Shown here: piece after piece, positions 21,981 through 24,465 of the stretch | How the letters are laid out: each line of letters opens with the position of its first letter | Position numbering within the stretch: the stretch's first letter is position 1 | Source of the DNA: Bacteroidales bacterium | GTDB lineage: Bacteria > Bacteroidota > Bacteroidia > Bacteroidales > F082 | NCBI GenBank assembly: GCA_017651645.1 | Contig: JAGCCO010000020.1 | Location: 1 to 24,465, forward strand | DNA length: 24,465 nt | Direction of reading: 5' to 3' | Notes under the pieces: model-generated | Seen by the model: the letters and a program-made list of their open reading frames with translations, nothing else | Database searches by the model: none | Told to the model about the DNA's origin: nothing | Made by a program: the position numbers and the translations under genes

Positions 21981-22901
21981 CTATACTATTTGACCAAGTA
22001 TCGTTTCAGGTGAGGTTCCCATTAAGGTGATGGCCGACAGTTTGCGCCCCATATCCTTGAGTGAATGCCCGCAGTGGTACAATGAATCATCTATTATCAG
22101 CCAGCGGTCATGCGACGGCTTCGACCAAAGGTGCGTGAATATCGGGTCAACATTAGCGGCATTATGTGTGTCTCGCAATGTGGACAAGTCCTTCCCCGAA
22201 TAAATGTCGGCCACAACACCTTTTTTGCGCACATCAAGCATTTCGAATGTGGCGGCGTCAATATACGCATCGATGACGACCACTCGTTGCTGTGCTCCTT
22301 TGATGAGCTTTTCGAGCAATACGCGAGCCTCGAAAAACTCACCTTCAAAAAACACCTGCTCGATTGGAGGCATATTGGTACGAACGAAAAAATCAATCTT
22401 TTCTTGGTGCTCTTTTAACTCACCTTCAATAGCAAATAATCGATTATCCTGCAATTCAAATCGGGAGTCAATCTGTCTTTGGATAGCAAGCAGTTGTTGA
22501 TTGACGACATGTCCTTCCAAAAGATATTTCTTCAAAACAGAATTTGCCCATTGTCGGAAACGGGTTGCATTTATGCTATTTACTCTATAGCCTACCGAGA
22601 GAATCATGTCCAAGTTATACGCCTTAGTGGTGTATAGTTGTTTGCCGTCATTACCCATGTATTCCAAAATGGAATATGTGCTACCCTCATCCAATTCTCC
22701 TGATTTGTAGATATTTGCAATATGCTTTGAAATAGCAGGTTGCTTTACGCCAAACAAATCTGCAATCTGTTGCTGGGTGAGCCAAACGGTTTCCCTATCA
22801 AGTCTAACCTCCAGTTTGATATTATCGTTGGGTTGATAAAGCACAATTTCCCCTTGATTCATCGGTGCGGGCATCAGTGGTAAGTTCTCAATCGGAGACA
22901 T
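21981..22901 (-). CDS. RhuM family DNA-binding protein with PLD-like C-terminus
   Basis: 306 aa. The N-terminal domain has an HTH (VWLTQQQIADLFGVKQPAISKHIANIYKSGEL, 39-70) followed by the RhuM core TTKAYNLDMILSVGYRVNS and TRFRQWANSVLKKYLLEG. A coiled region (about 130-175) leads to a PLD-like half domain with HDRWLIIDDSLYHCGHSLKD (264-283), where the HxK motif is replaced by HDR. Such proteins are frequent near toxin, restriction and mobile genes in Bacteroidota; a precise function is not known. It is convergent with the Crp/Fnr gene with only 3 nt between stops. Confidence 0.82.
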   Translation of the reverse strand: MSPIENLPLMPAPMNQGEIVLYQPNDNIKLEVRLDRETVWLTQQQIADLFGVKQPAISKHIANIYKSGELDEGSTYSILEYMGNDGKQLYTTKAYNLDMILSVGYRVNSINATRFRQWANSVLKKYLLEGHVVNQQLLAIQRQIDSRFELQDNRLFAIEGELKEHQEKIDFFVRTNMPPIEQVFFEGEFFEARVLLEKLIKGAQQRVVVIDAYIDAATFEMLDVRKKGVVADIYSGKDLSTLRDTHNAANVDPIFTHLWSKPSHDRWLIIDDSLYHCGHSLKDMGRKLSAITLMGTSPETILGQIV

Positions 22902-22927
22902 AAGCTAAAGGACAAATAAATACGGTA

Positions 22928-22974
22928 CAAAAGTAATCAAAATCCCTATATGTAAAAGAAAATCTGTACTTTTG
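22928..22974. promoter_or_regulatory. divergent promoters of rhuM and the AlbA_2 remnant
   Basis: TACTTTTG reads leftward at 22935-22928 (rhuM, 27 nt before its ATG) and rightward at 22967-22974 (17 nt before the remnant's ATG). The two identical boxes form an inverted repeat, so the promoters overlap. Confidence 0.6.
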
Positions 22975-22990
22975 CATACAAAATTCCACC

Positions 22991-23151
22991 ATGGTTGAAA
23001 ACCAAAACATAGAATACAAGGAATCGTGGCTGAATTGTTAGGTATGAGCACGACCGCGATGGACAAAAACATCAAGTGGTTGAAGGATAACGGAATCATC
23101 CGGCACGTTGGTCCTGCCAAAGGTGGACGATGGGAGGTGATGGGGAAATAA
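22991..23151 (+). pseudogene. internally deleted AlbA_2 (Schlafen-like) DNA-binding protein gene
   Basis: The start MVENQNIEYKESW is the usual N-terminus of AlbA_2/ATP-binding transcriptional regulators, normally 400-500 aa. After 16 codons the frame stops. From 23026 a different frame encodes VAELLGMSTTAMDKNIKWLKDNGIIRHVGP then KGGRWEVMGK, the C-terminal winged helix of the same family. The junction near 23021-23037 thus joins both ends and has lost over 1 kb plus the frame. The promoter is intact, so a short peptide may still be made. Confidence 0.7.
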
Positions 23152-23198
23152 TTGTATTGATTTAGTCAGTTACTGGCTGTTATAAAGAATATTAAGTT

Positions 23199-23885
23199 AT
23201 GAATGACAATTATTGTAAAGATTGGAATCCTTTTATTGAAAAAGGGGTAAATCCCAAAGTATTACTTATTGGACATGATCCTCGTTTGCAATCATCTGAC
23301 ACCATTGCCAATTATGCTCTTTTTTCTGATTATTATTTTGGCGACAAACCTAAAAAAGGTTCAGAAAAAAAGAAATTTGATTTTGCAACAAAAAGTATTG
23401 GACAAGTGCTCGAAATTACAAACAACAAATATAAAGCAGATGAAATCTATGTTACGAATCTATGTAATGAATCTTTACCTCATGCTCCTAAAGGTAAAAC
23501 AGTCTTAATCCCTGAATCTATTGCAAAAAAAGGATTTGAAAGAATTTATTCAATTATTTGTCAACAGACTACAATAGAGTATATTTTCCCTATGTCACAA
23601 CAAGTCAATTACTGGTTGCAATTTTTTGGATTATATCAAACCAATACGGACTATTTGGTCAAGGCAAAGCCAAAGGAAAAAGGTATTAACAATCATCCCC
23701 CATACTATGAGGCTGTTAAGCAAAGTGATCATCCTTTTTTAGAAATATGCGGAGTAACATATCATCTGAATACAGGTCAGAAACTTATTCCGATTTTACA
23801 TACAAAGCAATACGGACAACAAATGGCATATTTTCATTGTTATGAACGGATAAAAGATCATTTTGCTTCTTTCACTGCACAATAA
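23199..23885 (+). CDS. hypothetical protein, possibly uracil-DNA-glycosylase-like fold
   Basis: 228 aa, clearly more AT-rich than its neighbours. KVLLIGHDPRLQ near residue 20 resembles the first motif of the UDG superfamily (GxDP), and KLIPILHTKQYG near 202 could correspond to the late His motif. The middle has YVTNLCNES and YIFPMSQQVNYWL. There is no signal peptide or membrane segment. Known UDG catalytic residues are not all evident, so an enzyme function is not claimed. Its position beside a RhuM gene and an AlbA_2 remnant, and its composition, suggest an accessory, possibly defence-related, acquired gene. Confidence 0.6.
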   Translation: MNDNYCKDWNPFIEKGVNPKVLLIGHDPRLQSSDTIANYALFSDYYFGDKPKKGSEKKKFDFATKSIGQVLEITNNKYKADEIYVTNLCNESLPHAPKGKTVLIPESIAKKGFERIYSIICQQTTIEYIFPMSQQVNYWLQFFGLYQTNTDYLVKAKPKEKGINNHPPYYEAVKQSDHPFLEICGVTYHLNTGQKLIPILHTKQYGQQMAYFHCYERIKDHFASFTAQ

Positions 23886-23894
23886 TTAAAACAT

Positions 23895-23926
23895 GGGACG
23901 CGAAACTAACCACCGTCCCGCGTCCC
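23895..23926. terminator. terminator hairpin between convergent genes
   Basis: GGGACGCG (23895-23902) pairs perfectly with CGCGTCCC (23919-23926), followed by GTTT. It lies between the UDG-like gene and hcp and probably stops transcription from both sides. Confidence 0.65.
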
Positions 23927-23948
23927 GTTTCATATTACCAAACATCTA

Positions 23949-24465
23949 TTAAATCCCAAACCCCTTCATATCCTCTTCAACAGTTGTAATCCCGCCAATG
24001 CCGAAGTTCTCGACCAAAACTTTTGCCACATTCGGTGAAAGGAACGCGGGCAAGGTCGGGCCGAGATGGATGTTCTTCACGCCGAGGCTGAGAAGGGCGA
24101 GCAGGACGATGACAGCCTTCTGCTCGTACCAAGCGATGTTATAGACGATGGGCAGTTGATTCACGTCGTCCAAGCCAAACACTTCCTTCAGTTTCAATGC
24201 GATGAGTGCCAGAGAATAACTGTCGTTGCACTGTCCCGCATCCAAAACGCGCGGAATGCCATTGATATCGCCCAAACCGAGTTTGTTGTATTTGTATTTG
24301 GCGCAACCCGCCGTGAGGATAACGCAGTCCTTGGGCAGCGCCTGTGCGAAGTCGGTGTAATAGCTGCGGCTCTTCATGCGACCGTCGCAGCCCGCCATCA
24401 CCACGAACTTGCGGATGGCACCGCTCTTGACAGCATCCACTACCTTGTCGGCAAGGGCGAACACC
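23949..24465 (-). CDS. hcp: hybrid cluster protein (Hcp, hydroxylamine reductase-type), C-terminal part
   Basis: The last 171 or so residues; the gene continues beyond the right edge. [42 protein letters not shown] and IAWYEQKAV are characteristic, including the two Cys and the Glu that ligate the hybrid 4Fe-2O-2S cluster. Hcp acts in the cytoplasm of anaerobes as an NO reductase (formerly called hydroxylamine reductase) and needs a low-potential electron donor, for which the ferredoxin at 20078 is a candidate. The nearby Crp/Fnr gene supports HcpR-type control. Confidence 0.95.
   Translation of the reverse strand, partial: VFALADKVVDAVKSGAIRKFVVMAGCDGRMKSRSYYTDFAQALPKDCVILTAGCAKYKYNKLGLGDINGIPRVLDAGQCNDSYSLALIALKLKEVFGLDDVNQLPIVYNIAWYEQKAVIVLLALLSLGVKNIHLGPTLPAFLSPNVAKVLVENFGIGGITTVEEDMKGFGI

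Overview
The window reads as chromosomal DNA of a member of the Bacteroidota, most likely Bacteroidales. Most intergenic regions carry the TAnnTTTG -7 box of that phylum, sometimes with a TTTG -33 box 19-20 nt upstream. Shine-Dalgarno sequences are mostly weak. The gene content (DUF3791/DUF3990 genes, PepSY-like lipoproteins, a RhuM protein with a PLD-like tail, monocluster ferredoxin plus DUF1858, Hcp) fits the same group. No tRNA, rRNA, CRISPR array or transposase was seen.

Layout. (1) 1-6990 is an accessory, defence-like block, almost all on the minus strand. It holds a tandem pair of reverse transcriptases that I read as a DRT type 3 antiphage system. Directly downstream is a candidate ncRNA (about 391-500) containing a CACACACA tract framed by stems. 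Next come a DUF3791-DUF3990-DUF3791 cassette (putative ADP-ribosyltransferase-fold toxin unit) and an AbiEi-like/Fic fusion gene with an array of operator-like repeats in its leader. A block of interleaved palindromes fills 54-199. (2) 6991-10350 is an efflux unit: a MATE transporter translationally adjacent to an RND-type periplasmic adaptor, with a divergent AraC regulator. (3) 10469-20014 is dominated by phosphate handling. It has a small outer-membrane channel-like protein, a Na/Pi cotransporter with PhoU-like tail, a triple PepSY-like lipoprotein, a PhoB/PhoR-type two-component system, a 39-residue membrane peptide and a long PiT transporter. Direct repeats of a TTGTAAY-type heptamer at 11-nt spacing precede both phoB and the PiT unit and look like a Bacteroidota Pho box. 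(4) 20078-24465 looks like a nitrosative-stress module: ferredoxin, DUF1858, a DUF2249/CMD-like protein, a Crp/Fnr regulator and the C-terminal part of Hcp. It is interrupted by RhuM, a deleted AlbA_2-type pseudogene and an AT-rich UDG-like orphan.

Genome dynamics. 15100-15320 is a deletion-scarred second copy of the ferredoxin-to-Crp locus. It joins the last codons of a ferredoxin to the promoter and first 30 codons of a Crp homologue, just in front of phoB. 22991-23151 is another internal-deletion scar. A CCGCCGCAA...TTGCGGCGG hairpin occurs after three gene blocks and probably acts as a terminator family.

The most interesting candidate system is the two-RT locus with its downstream structured RNA. 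The 11-nt-phased Pho-box candidates and the AbiEi-Fic operator array come next. All family assignments are from reading motifs, with no database search.
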